Assembly: GCF_902825325.1 (NCBI RefSeq)
Contig: NZ_CADEAR010000014.1
Span: 1-64,000 of the forward strand
From: Brucella tritici
Lineage (GTDB): Bacteria; Pseudomonadota; Alphaproteobacteria; Rhizobiales; Rhizobiaceae
Length of the DNA: 64,000 bases
Direction of reading: 5' to 3'
A program made the translations under genes and the position numbers. The notes under the pieces were generated by a model that saw only the letters and a list, made by a program, of their open reading frames with translations, was not told where the DNA came from and searched no databases. Below, piece by piece: positions 9,333 to 17,405 of the stretch (position 1 is its first letter; every line of letters starts with the position of its first letter).

Positions 9333-9811
9333 TGGGCTGCTCCTTCCCGCGCGCGGCGCAGGTCGAGCACGATGGCCTGCAGCAGGCGAAGCACGACCAG
9401 CAGGAAGCCGGTGAAGGGTGCCAGGTAGATAATGCCCATGGGGATGCCAAGCGAGGCGGATTTCTGGCCGAAGCGGAAGGTCTTCTCGACCATGAACCAG
9501 CCCTGGTACATAACGAACAGCGCGAAGGCACCGAAGACCACATGGGTCAGAACCCGCACATAGGTCTGGCCGGTGCGCGACAGCAACTCCGTACCCATGG
9601 TTACGCGGATATGGGCGTCCTTGCGCACCGCATAGGCAATGCCGATATAGGTTGCCCAGATAAAGAAGTAGCGTGACAGCTCTTCCGACCAGGAAAGGGA
9701 AGCGCCCATCACGTAGCGCATGAAGATCTGCACCCCGATAAGGATCGACATCAGAGCCATGAGGGCTACGACGATTGCCTCCTCGAAATGCTCATCGATG
9801 ATTTTGAGCAT
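9329..9811 (-). CDS. dctQ: TRAP transporter small permease (DctQ)
   Basis: A 160-residue four-helix inner-membrane protein that partners DctM. The four hydrophobic segments are visible (residues about 10-30, 45-65, 85-110 and 125-150), with the family's SWSEELSRYFFIWATYIG sequence between the second and third. I chose the ATG at 9811, giving MLKIIDEHFEE, because it has a GGGAGAG ribosome-binding site; the frame extends 17 codons further upstream to an atypical Arg/Ala-rich start. A hairpin lies between dctP and this gene. Confidence 0.88.
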   Translation of the reverse strand: MLKIIDEHFEEAIVVALMALMSILIGVQIFMRYVMGASLSWSEELSRYFFIWATYIGIAYAVRKDAHIRVTMGTELLSRTGQTYVRVLTHVVFGAFALFVMYQGWFMVEKTFRFGQKSASLGIPMGIIYLAPFTGFLLVVLRLLQAIVLDLRRAREGAAQ

Positions 9812-9892
9812 GAGTCTCTCCCGCGCCGCGCGGGAACCGGTCCCGGGCGCTGCCTGACGCATTGACGGTCAGTTCGTTTGTTCGAATGGAAT

Positions 9893-9919
9893 TGCCCGGC
9901 GATTGGCGCTCGCCGGGCA
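9893..9919 (-). terminator. Intercistronic hairpin after dctP
   Basis: A perfect 10-bp stem (TGCCCGGCGA with TCGCCGGGCA) with a 7-nt loop sits in the 123-bp gap between dctP and dctQ. On the coding (minus) strand no T-run follows, so partial termination or 3'-end protection of the dctP message is more likely than full termination. Such a structure would let the binding protein be made in excess over the membrane subunits. Confidence 0.6.
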
Positions 9920-9934
9920 TTTTGAGTTCAGGAT

Positions 9935-10942
9935 TTACTGGGCAGCGGCGGCCAGCAGGCGGTCCACCAGATCGGCGCCAGCCTTCTCCTTGACGAGTTC
10001 AACGATCGGCGCTGCCTTGTCGGAAAAGGCCTTCAGCTCTTCCGGGGTCAACGTCGTGAACTGCACGCTGGTCATGGCTGCTTCGGCCTTGTCGTCGGCT
10101 TCCTTGGCGAGGTCGCGCTGGTAGGCGGTCGCATCCTTGACGGCCTGGTCGAAAATCGCGCGGTCTTCCGGGCTCAGGCTGGCGAGCTTTTCCGGATTGC
10201 CGAGCAGTGGCCAGGGCGAATAGATGTGATTGGTCTTCGAGATGTACTTCTGCACCTCGTTGAACTTCATATCATAAAAGAGGTTGATCGGGCCTTCCTG
10301 TGCGTCGAAGGTTCCCTGCTGGAGCGCGGTGAACAGCTCGTTGAAGGCGAGGGGTGCCGGGTTCGCGCCTTCTGCCCGCCATGCCGCGATATGCACTTCG
10401 TTTTCCATGGTGCGCATTTTCAGGCCCGCGAGGTCATCCGGGGAACGGATTTCCTTCTTGTTGTTGGTCAACTGGCGGAAGCCGTTTTCCCAATAAGCGA
10501 GACCGACCATACCCTTGTCGTTGAGCGACTTCAGGATTTCCTGGCCGACTTCACCATCGAGCACCTTGTAGGCCTGCTCGCGATCCTTGAACAGGAACGG
10601 AATGTCGAAGGCGAAGAATTGCGGGGCAAAGGAGGCGACAGGAGCCGACGAAACGAAGGTCAGGTCAACATTGCCGAACTGGATGTTCTCGGTCAGCTCG
10701 CGTTCACCGCCGAGCTGCGAATTCGGGAAAATCTCGAGGCCCATGCGTCCGTCGGACTTTTCGCGCAGTTCCTTGTCGAGGAATTCGAAGGCCTTGTGGC
10801 CGGTCGAGGTCGGCGCCGAGGCATGAGCGGCGCGGAAGACGATTTCAGGCGCAGCCTGGGCAACCGTGCCATAAGATGCGGCCACGGCTAAAGCGGCAAC
10901 GAAACCTGCGCGCAGAACCTGCGCGGCATTCATAAGTGACAT
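9935..10942 (-). CDS. dctP: TRAP transporter substrate-binding protein (DctP)
   Basis: A 335-residue periplasmic binding protein with a clear Sec signal peptide (positive start, hydrophobic core LRAGFVAALAVAASYG, cleavage near AQA-APE). The mature part shows TRAP-family landmarks: FRAAHASAPTSTGHKAFE at the start, IFPNSQLGGERELTENIQFG, and the central DLAGLKMRTMENEVH with the arginine that usually pairs with a substrate carboxylate. GGGAGGA lies a few bases before the ATG. It is the first gene of the leftward operon and is divergent from the FAD dehydrogenase. The substrate is not deducible in detail but is probably a carboxylate. Confidence 0.92.
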   Translation of the reverse strand: MSLMNAAQVLRAGFVAALAVAASYGTVAQAAPEIVFRAAHASAPTSTGHKAFEFLDKELREKSDGRMGLEIFPNSQLGGERELTENIQFGNVDLTFVSSAPVASFAPQFFAFDIPFLFKDREQAYKVLDGEVGQEILKSLNDKGMVGLAYWENGFRQLTNNKKEIRSPDDLAGLKMRTMENEVHIAAWRAEGANPAPLAFNELFTALQQGTFDAQEGPINLFYDMKFNEVQKYISKTNHIYSPWPLLGNPEKLASLSPEDRAIFDQAVKDATAYQRDLAKEADDKAEAAMTSVQFTTLTPEELKAFSDKAAPIVELVKEKAGADLVDRLLAAAAQ

Positions 10943-11159
10943 TTCTGTCCTCCCAAAATAGTGCGGAAAACCCGAGAGATTTCCAGTTTTTCAGCCGGGC
11001 ACTTCATAAGTGAAGCTGGACGGGAGGCCGATGCCTCCGCTCCTCCCCCGCATCACGAAGTAAACAGACGGCGATTCTTTGTCAAATAGTAAAATGCATT
11101 TGCAATATGTGAGAAATTCCGCCACTAGGTCGATTGTAAAAGCAGACTGGGAGGACGTA
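10943..11159 (+). promoter_or_regulatory. Divergent promoter region with 10-bp palindrome
   Basis: This 217-bp gap separates the leftward dctP operon from the rightward FAD dehydrogenase gene. A perfect palindrome AAATGCATTT lies at 11092-11101, and on the minus strand a TTGACA box (plus-strand TGTCAA at 11080-11085) sits 6 bp from it, though no good -10 follows. This is a natural place for the IclR-type regulator encoded at 12596 to act on both directions; that assignment is an inference. Confidence 0.4.
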
Positions 11160-12557
11160 ATGCAATCCGAGAACCCGAAAACAGCACTCCTTGCGGCCCT
11201 TCAGGAGGCTGTCGGCGCGAGCAATCTGAAGGTCGGAACCGACGTTCCGGAAGCGGCCCTTCGCGATTGGAGCGACGAGCGTGGCGGCGAGCCGTTGGCG
11301 CTGGCGACACCACGCGATACCGCGGCTGTTGCCGCCGTCATGAAGCTTTGCCACGAGTTCTCGACGCCGGTTGTGCCGCAAGGCGGTCGCTCGGGTCTTG
11401 CCGGCGGCGCGGTGCCAAGCGAGGGCGCTGTGCTGCTTTCGCTGGCCGGTCTCGACAAAATAGAGGAAATCGACGCTGCCTCCGGCCTGATGGTGGTCGG
11501 CGCGGGCTGTATTCTCCAGCGTATCCAGGAAGCTGCGCTTGAAGCGGGCCTTTCTTTCCCGCTCGATCTCGGTGCGCGCGGCTCCTGCCAGATCGGTGGC
11601 AACATCGCAACCAACGCCGGTGGCAACCGTGTGATCCGTTATGGCATGACGCGCGACCTCGTGCTCGGGCTTGAGGTCGTGCTGGCGGATGGGACCATCC
11701 TGCCCATGATGAACCGCATGCCGAAGAATAATGCCGCACTCGACCTGAAACATCTCTTCATCGGTTCGGAAGGCACACTCGGCATCATCACCAAGGCAGT
11801 ACTGAAACTGCATCCGGGAGTTGGCGGGGCCAATGCGGCGCTGGTGGCCGTGCCCGATTTCGCCGCAGCAGCGGGTCTTCTGCGCCATGCGCAACGCACG
11901 CTTTCCGGTCGGGTTACCGCATTCGAACTGATGTGGAACGATTATTACCGGGCGGTTCTGGCCGAAACAGGCTTGCGCCCACCCGTCGATCCGGATCATC
12001 CCGTCTATGTGCTGGTGGAAATGCAGGGTGCCGATCCGGATGCCGAAAGACCTGTTTTCGAGGCTATGCTGGAATCGGCATTCGAGGCCGGGCTGCTGAT
12101 GGACGCAGCCGTCTCGCAATCTCAGCGCGAGGTGGAAGCCTTCTGGTCGCTACGAGATGGGATCGCTGAAATCCTGTCGCGCCGCGCACCGGCCATCAGC
12201 TTTGACGTTTCCGTGCCGCTGGCCCGGATCGGTGATTGCGTCGAGGAAATCCGCGCTGCGCTGGCGGTGGCTTTCCCCACCCTGCAGGTGATATTCTTCG
12301 GTCATGCTGGCGACAGCAACATCCACCTCGTTGCCGGCCCGATTTCCGAGATCGACCCTACCGGCCACGGCATCGAGAAGACCGTCTACGAGATCATCCG
12401 CGCCTATGGCGGCTCCGTTTCGGCTGAACACGGCATTGGCCTGCACAAGAAGCCGTGGCTCGCCTACAGCCGCTCGGAAAACGAGCTCGCCATGCTGCAA
12501 CAGCTGAAGGCAAGCCTTGATCCGAAGGGCATTCTCAACCCCGGCAAGGTGCTCTGA
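11160..12557 (+). CDS. FAD-binding 2-hydroxyacid dehydrogenase (GlcD/D-2-hydroxyglutarate dehydrogenase type)
   Basis: A 465-residue flavoprotein of the vanillyl-alcohol-oxidase fold, which oxidises D-2-hydroxy acids to 2-oxo acids and passes electrons to a quinone or electron-transfer protein. The FAD-binding half shows PQGGRSGLAGGAVPS, GARGSCQIGGNIATNAGGNRVIRYG and IGSEGTLGIITKAVLKL; the cap domain ends with FGHAGDSNIHLV (metal/substrate histidines) and SAEHGIGLHKK. The ATG at 11160 is preceded by GGGAGGA. Divergent from the TRAP operon. I infer that it makes the 4-hydroxy-2-oxo acid used by the aldolase from an imported 2,4-dihydroxy acid. Lactate or 2-hydroxyglutarate dehydrogenase activity is the alternative. 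Confidence 0.85.
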   Translation: MQSENPKTALLAALQEAVGASNLKVGTDVPEAALRDWSDERGGEPLALATPRDTAAVAAVMKLCHEFSTPVVPQGGRSGLAGGAVPSEGAVLLSLAGLDKIEEIDAASGLMVVGAGCILQRIQEAALEAGLSFPLDLGARGSCQIGGNIATNAGGNRVIRYGMTRDLVLGLEVVLADGTILPMMNRMPKNNAALDLKHLFIGSEGTLGIITKAVLKLHPGVGGANAALVAVPDFAAAAGLLRHAQRTLSGRVTAFELMWNDYYRAVLAETGLRPPVDPDHPVYVLVEMQGADPDAERPVFEAMLESAFEAGLLMDAAVSQSQREVEAFWSLRDGIAEILSRRAPAISFDVSVPLARIGDCVEEIRAALAVAFPTLQVIFFGHAGDSNIHLVAGPISEIDPTGHGIEKTVYEIIRAYGGSVSAEHGIGLHKKPWLAYSRSENELAMLQQLKASLDPKGILNPGKVL

Positions 12558-12595
12558 TCCAAAGCCGGTTGATGGTTTCGCTGCCGTGGCGGGCC

Positions 12596-13384
12596 TCAGC
12601 TTGTCCGTGCACCGAGCTCGGAGGAAATGACGCGCGCGACGCGCTGGACTTCTGGCACCAGGTCCCGCATGCGCGATGGCGGCATAAATTCAAGCGTCGA
12701 TGAAACGGAAATCGCAGCCACCACACGGCCCGTCGCATCGCGCAAGGGCGCTGCGACGCAACGTATGGACGGCTGGTCTTCGCCCAGATCATAGGCGTAG
12801 CCGCCGGAACGGTAATTGGCCATCTGGATCAGCCAGTCGGCCTCGGTCATGTTGCCTGGCAGAAGCTGGTGGTCGCGTTTGTAAAGCTCTGACAGAACGG
12901 CCGTCGGTTCATCCAGCATCAGCGCCTTGCCAACGCCGGTCGAAATCACCGGCTTGCGGCCGCCGATACGCGAACTGATCTCGACGGGACGGGTGCCGCG
13001 CAGCTTGTCGAGATAGGCAACTTCCCAGCCCTCACGTTGTGCCAAATGCACGGTATCACCGGTGAACTGTGACAGCTCCTCAAGAAATGGTCGTGCGACC
13101 TGCACCAGATCGACCCGCGAATAGGCGGAAAAGCCAAGCTCGATGAGGTGCGGTCCTAGCCCGAACTCGCGCGCATTGTCGGCCTTGAGAAAGCGCCGTT
13201 CAAGAAGGACCGAGACGATGCGGTGTACGGTGCTGTAGGTCAGCCCGGTGACGGCGGCGATTTCCTGGATCGTGCGGGACCTGTCGGCCACAGCATCAAG
13301 GATATCGAGCCCGCGAAGCAGCGTCTGGCTGCGGGGAGCCTTCTGCTCCTTCTCCTCGTCAAGCCTATCGATCTTTTCTGCCAT
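12596..13384 (-). CDS. IclR family transcriptional regulator
   Basis: A 262-residue regulator with an N-terminal winged helix-turn-helix (about residues 20-80; SQTLLRGLDILDAVADRSRTIQEIA then GLTYSTVHRIV) and a C-terminal IclR effector domain (about 95-260) with the usual GKALM and late APLRDATGRVVAAISVS segments. IclR proteins commonly control aromatic- or carboxylic-acid catabolic genes in response to a small acid. It converges on the FAD dehydrogenase gene with 38 bp between stops and is the obvious candidate regulator for the divergent dctP/FAD dehydrogenase promoters. Confidence 0.9.
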   Translation of the reverse strand: MAEKIDRLDEEKEQKAPRSQTLLRGLDILDAVADRSRTIQEIAAVTGLTYSTVHRIVSVLLERRFLKADNAREFGLGPHLIELGFSAYSRVDLVQVARPFLEELSQFTGDTVHLAQREGWEVAYLDKLRGTRPVEISSRIGGRKPVISTGVGKALMLDEPTAVLSELYKRDHQLLPGNMTEADWLIQMANYRSGGYAYDLGEDQPSIRCVAAPLRDATGRVVAAISVSSTLEFMPPSRMRDLVPEVQRVARVISSELGARTS

Positions 13385-13880
13385 TTTTCAAGCCCCTCGA
13401 ATCTTTCCCCTTCTACCCGGAAGAGAGGAAAGGTTCCAGAGGAGACGTGCAGCGCGCTGTTGCATGACTTGAAGATATGCTCCCGGAGACATGCTCTCAC
13501 AACCGTCATGGATGGTAGAAGGCATAAAACTGCATCGCCGAGTTTAGATCGCCGTCGTTCAATTCCAACCTGACTGGTGTGCAGCGATCCGATCGGACGA
13601 CGATTGATCACACTCTTATCCGCGGATTGGTTGCCGCATTTCCCATATGCCTGGATTTCGCGGCATACCGGTCAGGTTGCTATGATTCAAATCATTTCCG
13701 GATCGTAGATAATGTCAGCTTACCTTTTCTGTTCGAGAGGGGCGGACGACACATGCCAGTTCACATCCCAAACAAAGCCACCCATTCACGCAGGATTGCC
13801 GTAATCACCTTGGCCGGTATCTTACCTGCCGCCGTAAGATGCCGATATCGTTGACACAACCTAGTTCGCGCCCCCGAGCC
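13385..13880. other. Non-coding gap upstream of the IclR gene
   Basis: About 500 bp between the IclR start and the IS remnants. It should hold the IclR promoter. A short rightward open frame ends near 13854 with a basic, hydrophobic stretch (SRRIAVITLAGILPAAV) that could be the start of a secreted or membrane protein cut off by the insertion sequence, but nothing else supports it as a gene. Confidence 0.35.
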
Positions 13881-14755
13881 GGAAGACGATAGGATCGGGC
13901 AGCTCCACCAACATGGCTCTGGTTTCACCATTCCCGGTCTTTGTAATCGTTCCGCGCCGTGTCGTGTACCACTTACTTGGACGCCTCTGAAGGAACCAGA
14001 CCCAGCTAACTCATCAGGTGCTTCGGTGTCCGAAAGCGGCTGAGATCACCAATCTCGGTCGCCAACGATGCAGCAATTACCAAGCTAACACCGCGCAATG
14101 CCTGAAGCGCCCACACAAGCGGCGCTAGCGACCAACCTTCCATTGCCTCCACGAGCATCTGGTCCAAGCGGTGACATCGGGCTCGCGTTTCTTCGACCCG
14201 CCGTATGCATTCGCCAAAGACGAATTGCTGGTGGGGCGAGCCGAGGCCTGCTCTCCTAGTGATCGCCAGTGCAAGCGTGTCCAGTTCGACTTGCCTGTCT
14301 GCCTGCGTCCGTGCCGCAGCAGGAAACCCAGCAGCATTTGCCGAACGGCAGCCAGATCGTCTTTTGCTTGCCGACGAGCCCTGACTAGATCGCGCATGGC
14401 TTCATGATCCTCGTCGGGGGCCGAGATCGCAGTAAGTTCTCCCGAACGCAGAAGCCCCGTAAGTGTAACAGCATCGCGTCTGTCATTCTTGATCCGGTCG
14501 CCGCGCAATGATATCGCAAGATGCTCCCAGTTGGTTGATTGCCGGTAGATTCCATACCCACACCCGCCAGCTTTACAGCAAAAGTATAGCTCGACGGTGC
14601 GTGAGGCGGACAGCCACTCGAAATGACGCCGGATAGCTTCGGGCGTGTTAAGACCGTGCTATAAAAAAGACTTCGCCGTCTCGTGTTGCCTCGGCAACCG
14701 CAACTGTCTCTTTGTGAACATCAAGGCCAATATACTTCATCTGCGTTACCGTCAT
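13880..14755 (-). mobile_element. IS110-family insertion sequence remnant (broken transposase)
   Basis: Pieces of a DEDD transposase of the IS110 family are readable on the minus strand in different frames. The start at 14755 gives MKYIGLDVHKETVAVAEA, carrying the first catalytic Asp. A middle piece (about 14600-14300) reads GCGYGIYRQ, then RIKNDRRDAVTLTGLLRSGEL. A C-terminal piece (about 14110-13900) reads LRGVSLVIAASLATEIGDLS, then FRTPKHLMS, an in-frame stop, and LGLVPSEAS followed by more stops. Several frameshifts and stop codons, and an apparent internal deletion before RIKNDRRDA, make it inactive. No terminal repeats were identified, as expected for IS110. Confidence 0.8.
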
Positions 14756-14949
14756 TTTCCTCGTTGGTGGCATAAGCAGTTTCTATACTAACCACCATGC
14801 TCTCAGACTGGCGGGAACGACGGTCATCGGGTTGAGATCAAACGGATCATAAGCTTTCGTCGCGAACACGCATGATTGTCTGTCGACCGGCTGCAGATTT
14901 CCTCGCGATGGCCGACACACTCAGGTTTGTCGCAAATATTAATCTCTTC

Positions 14950-15445
14950 AACGCTGTGGCGCTTTTGCTATGCATGGTCGAAGACGTGAGGCAGATGCCC
15001 GTCGATTTCAAAAGGGCGCATTTTCACAATGGTGTCATCGTGCATGTGGTCTTCTTCTGCGTGCGCCACTCCGTTTCCTATCGCGAACTTCAGGAAATTC
15101 TGGCCGAACACGGTATAATAGTCGGCTACGCAACTTTGGACCGTTGGATTATTCGATATTCGCACCAGATTGCCACGCAGATTTGTTTTCAGAAAGGCCA
15201 TCGCAGCCAACCACGTTGCAAAGAGGGCTGTCATCGACAAGAATTGAGCCAACTTGGTCGGCCAGCGGCTGCCAACGCGATCCTGAAATTCACCAGAATT
15301 GGCAGGGTCATGAAATCCGCGAGGTCAAGTATCTCAACAGTAGCCTCGAACAGGATCACCGCTTCATCAGGTGTTTACAAACCAATGACGGGCTTCAAGA
15401 CGTCCCATTCGGCGTCAGTGAGCCTTGTTGAAATTGCAGTATAAG
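14950..15445 (+). mobile_element. IS6-family insertion sequence remnant (broken transposase)
   Basis: The plus strand carries decayed IS6-family (IS26/IS240-like) transposase. From about 14998 one frame reads DFKRAHFHNGVIVHVVFFCV, then SVSYRELQEILAEHGI and LDRWIIRYSHQIA, the family's N-terminal region. After a frameshift and an internal deletion, another frame at about 15310 reads EIREVKYLNSSLEQDHRFIR, the part of the catalytic core carrying the last Glu of the DDE triad, and then KPMTGFKTSHSASVSL in a third frame. The DDE domain is incomplete, so it is inactive. It abuts the IS110 remnant and ends about 60 bp from the XRE regulator gene. Confidence 0.8.
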
Positions 15446-15503
15446 TACCGCCGAGGAAAAGCGCTTGTAGCTCATTGCAAACTTTGAGACACAACCTGTT
15501 ATG

Positions 15504-16100
15504 TCAAACCGTTGCAGGCGAAACCACCCATATCACCTCGCAGGTACTGTCACCTATCGTCCAGAACCGAACCATGGCCCGTGCGGGAAACGCGAAACTG
15601 TCGCCGGTATTGATGACAAACTGGCGTGAGTCGAGTTCAAGTCCGAGCGTTCCCTGTAGAACCAGTCCGCATTTGCCCCCGTCCGTGTTGGAATAGGGCT
15701 CACCTGAATCTGCGCCAGGTTCCATCAGAAAGCGAAGCATCTGAATTTGCGGTTGAGTGTCAGGTGTCAGCAATTCCTTGATCAGCGCACCGTCATTATA
15801 GGTAAGGAAGCGCCTGCTATTACGCTGCACGATATATCCGTTGGCCTGATTTTCAGAGTCGCTGTCACGATGAAACAGCCAGTTGACCGGCATATCCATT
15901 GCCGAACAAATGGCTCTCAGGGTCTTGATTGAGGGAGCTGCCAATCCTCGCTCTACCTGGCTCAACATGCCGACGGATATCCCGGCTGGTTCCGCCACCT
16001 GTTTCAGCGACATGCCTCGCATCTGTCGACGGAGGCGCAATGTCTCGCCAACCTGAACAGCATCACTTTGCGGATCAAGGACATTCAGTTCCGTCGACAT
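15504..16100 (-). CDS. XRE-cupin transcriptional regulator (PuuR-like)
   Basis: A 198-residue regulator with an N-terminal helix-turn-helix of the Cro/CI type (about residues 17-72; RLRRQMRGMSLKQVAEPAGI then SVGMLSQVERGLAAPSIKTL) and a C-terminal cupin barrel (about 115-192; GLVLQGTLGLEL and GDSFAFPARAMVRFW). This architecture is that of PuuR, which senses putrescine in E. coli. It is divergent from the ABC transporter operon that starts at 16296 and includes a PuuB-like oxidase, so autoregulation and control of that operon are likely. GAGG lies 7 bp before the ATG. Confidence 0.88.
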   Translation of the reverse strand: MSTELNVLDPQSDAVQVGETLRLRRQMRGMSLKQVAEPAGISVGMLSQVERGLAAPSIKTLRAICSAMDMPVNWLFHRDSDSENQANGYIVQRNSRRFLTYNDGALIKELLTPDTQPQIQMLRFLMEPGADSGEPYSNTDGGKCGLVLQGTLGLELDSRQFVINTGDSFAFPARAMVRFWTIGDSTCEVIWVVSPATV

Positions 16101-16172
16101 TTCCCACCCTCGCAGAGACTCAACTTGAGCGATTATAAACTATGCTCATTAATTTAATAGCGTTAAAAATAT

Positions 16173-16200
16173 TTGACAAAAAATTTAATATGATCATAAT
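16173..16200 (+). promoter_or_regulatory. Predicted sigma-70 promoter with overlapping palindrome
   Basis: TTGACA at 16173-16178 and CATAAT at 16195-16200, spaced by 16 bp, form a near-consensus promoter 96 bp before the binding-protein gene. A perfect 10-bp palindrome TATGATCATA at 16189-16198 overlaps the -10 and is a good candidate operator for the divergently encoded XRE-cupin regulator. The surrounding DNA is strikingly AT-rich. Confidence 0.6.
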
Positions 16201-16295
16201 TTTAGCAAAACACGTACAGATCGCAAGAAAGAACAGGCCTATCAGTATCGATCAAGCGTGGGGAACAATGTCTCGGGATTTTGGGAGGAATCATC

Positions 16296-17324
16296 ATGAG
16301 AGCTATGAAAATTGCAGCCATCTGTGCTGTTATGACGTCCGTTTCCGCCGTTGCAATGGCCAGAGATTTCACCGTTGCGGGATGGGGCGGCAATTATCAG
16401 GACGCCCAGCGTGAAGCCTATTTCAAACCCATCGCCGAAAAATTGGGTGTCAACATCGTCGAGACGACTTATCTGGGCGGTCTGGCTGAAATCAAGGCCA
16501 TGGTCGATACCGGCAATGTCACGTGGGATTTTCTGATCATGGGCGGTTCGGAACTTCAGCTTGCCTGCGATGAGGGTCTGCTGGAACAGCTCGACTGGAA
16601 GGCAATTGGCGAGGACAATCTATTGCCGGGCGCTGCGACCGAATGCGGTGTCGGCAATGTGGTGATAGGCAATGGCTATGCCTATAATTCCAAAACCTTT
16701 CCGCAGCCCCCACAGGACTGGAAGGACTTTTTCGATCGCGAAAAATTTCCCGGCAAGCGCGGCATTCGTAATAGTCCGAGCATGAATCTCGAATATGCAC
16801 TCATGGCCGATGGTGTGGCCCCGGATAAGGTCTATGAAGTGCTGGCAACGCCCGAAGGCGTGGATCGCGCCTTTGCGCAATTCGACAAGATCAAGGATCT
16901 GCTGCAATTTTGGGAATCCGGCGCCCAGCCTATCGAATGGCTCGCCTCCAACAATGTCGCCATGTCCACTGGCTATAATGGTCGCGCAGTCATGGCCAAG
17001 CGGGAAGGCAAACCTATCGAATTTGTCTGGAAAAACCACCTCGTGAACATGGATGGCTGGGCGATGGTCAAGGGCTCGCCTTACAAGGATAGGATCAACG
17101 ATCTGTTCAAGATCGTCAATGATCCGCAGAACCAGGCCAAGTTTTCTTCTCTTATGCCCTATGGCCCATCCAACACCAAGGCGGCGGAATCCCTGACGCC
17201 GGAAATGCTTAAGGAACTGCCAGCAGCCGATAATATCAAGGATGCAGCCTTTTATTCCGACTCTTTCTGGGTGGAACATTTGGATGACTTGACCGAGCGC
17301 TGGAACCGTTGGGCAACCCAGTAA
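16296..17324 (+). CDS. ABC transporter substrate-binding protein, polyamine type (PotD-like)
   Basis: A 342-residue periplasmic protein of the PotD/SBP_bac_8 family. It begins with a Sec signal peptide (MRAMKIAAICAVMTSVSAVA, cleavage near AMA-RDF), followed by FTVAGWGGNYQDAQREAYF, typical of polyamine or opine-type binding proteins, and continues to VEHLDDLTERWNRWATQ. The ATG at 16296 has a GGGAGGAA ribosome-binding site; a TTG 15 bp upstream is discounted. It heads a rightward operon with two permeases and an ATPase. Linkage to a PuuB-like oxidase suggests putrescine or another amine as substrate, but the protein alone does not prove this. Confidence 0.88.
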   Translation: MRAMKIAAICAVMTSVSAVAMARDFTVAGWGGNYQDAQREAYFKPIAEKLGVNIVETTYLGGLAEIKAMVDTGNVTWDFLIMGGSELQLACDEGLLEQLDWKAIGEDNLLPGAATECGVGNVVIGNGYAYNSKTFPQPPQDWKDFFDREKFPGKRGIRNSPSMNLEYALMADGVAPDKVYEVLATPEGVDRAFAQFDKIKDLLQFWESGAQPIEWLASNNVAMSTGYNGRAVMAKREGKPIEFVWKNHLVNMDGWAMVKGSPYKDRINDLFKIVNDPQNQAKFSSLMPYGPSNTKAAESLTPEMLKELPAADNIKDAAFYSDSFWVEHLDDLTERWNRWATQ

Positions 17325-17357
17325 AGTTTCGGCTGCCAAAAACTCCTTGTTGAGTGC

Positions 17358-17380
17358 CTCCGGCGGTTAATCTGCCGGAG
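17358..17380 (+). terminator. Hairpin between binding-protein and permease genes
   Basis: CTCCGGC at 17358-17364 pairs with GCCGGAG at 17374-17380 across a 9-nt loop, in the 81-bp gap after the binding-protein stop. No T-run follows. It probably stabilises or partly terminates the message so that binding protein exceeds permease, as at three other operons in this window. Confidence 0.5.
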
Positions 17381-17405
17381 CAGAAGCCCCCAAAAGGTAA
17401 GCAGA

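Noticed and set aside
11082-12119. A 345-codon open frame on the minus strand
   Set aside because: It is antisense to the FAD dehydrogenase, whose motifs are intact and which has a good ribosome-binding site.
14125-14508. Possible intact transposase gene
   Set aside because: Only the middle third of an IS110 transposase is in this frame; the rest is in other frames with stops, so it is a remnant.
16620-17339. A 239-codon minus-strand frame opposite the PotD-like gene
   Set aside because: It is antisense to a binding-protein gene with a signal peptide and a strong ribosome-binding site.
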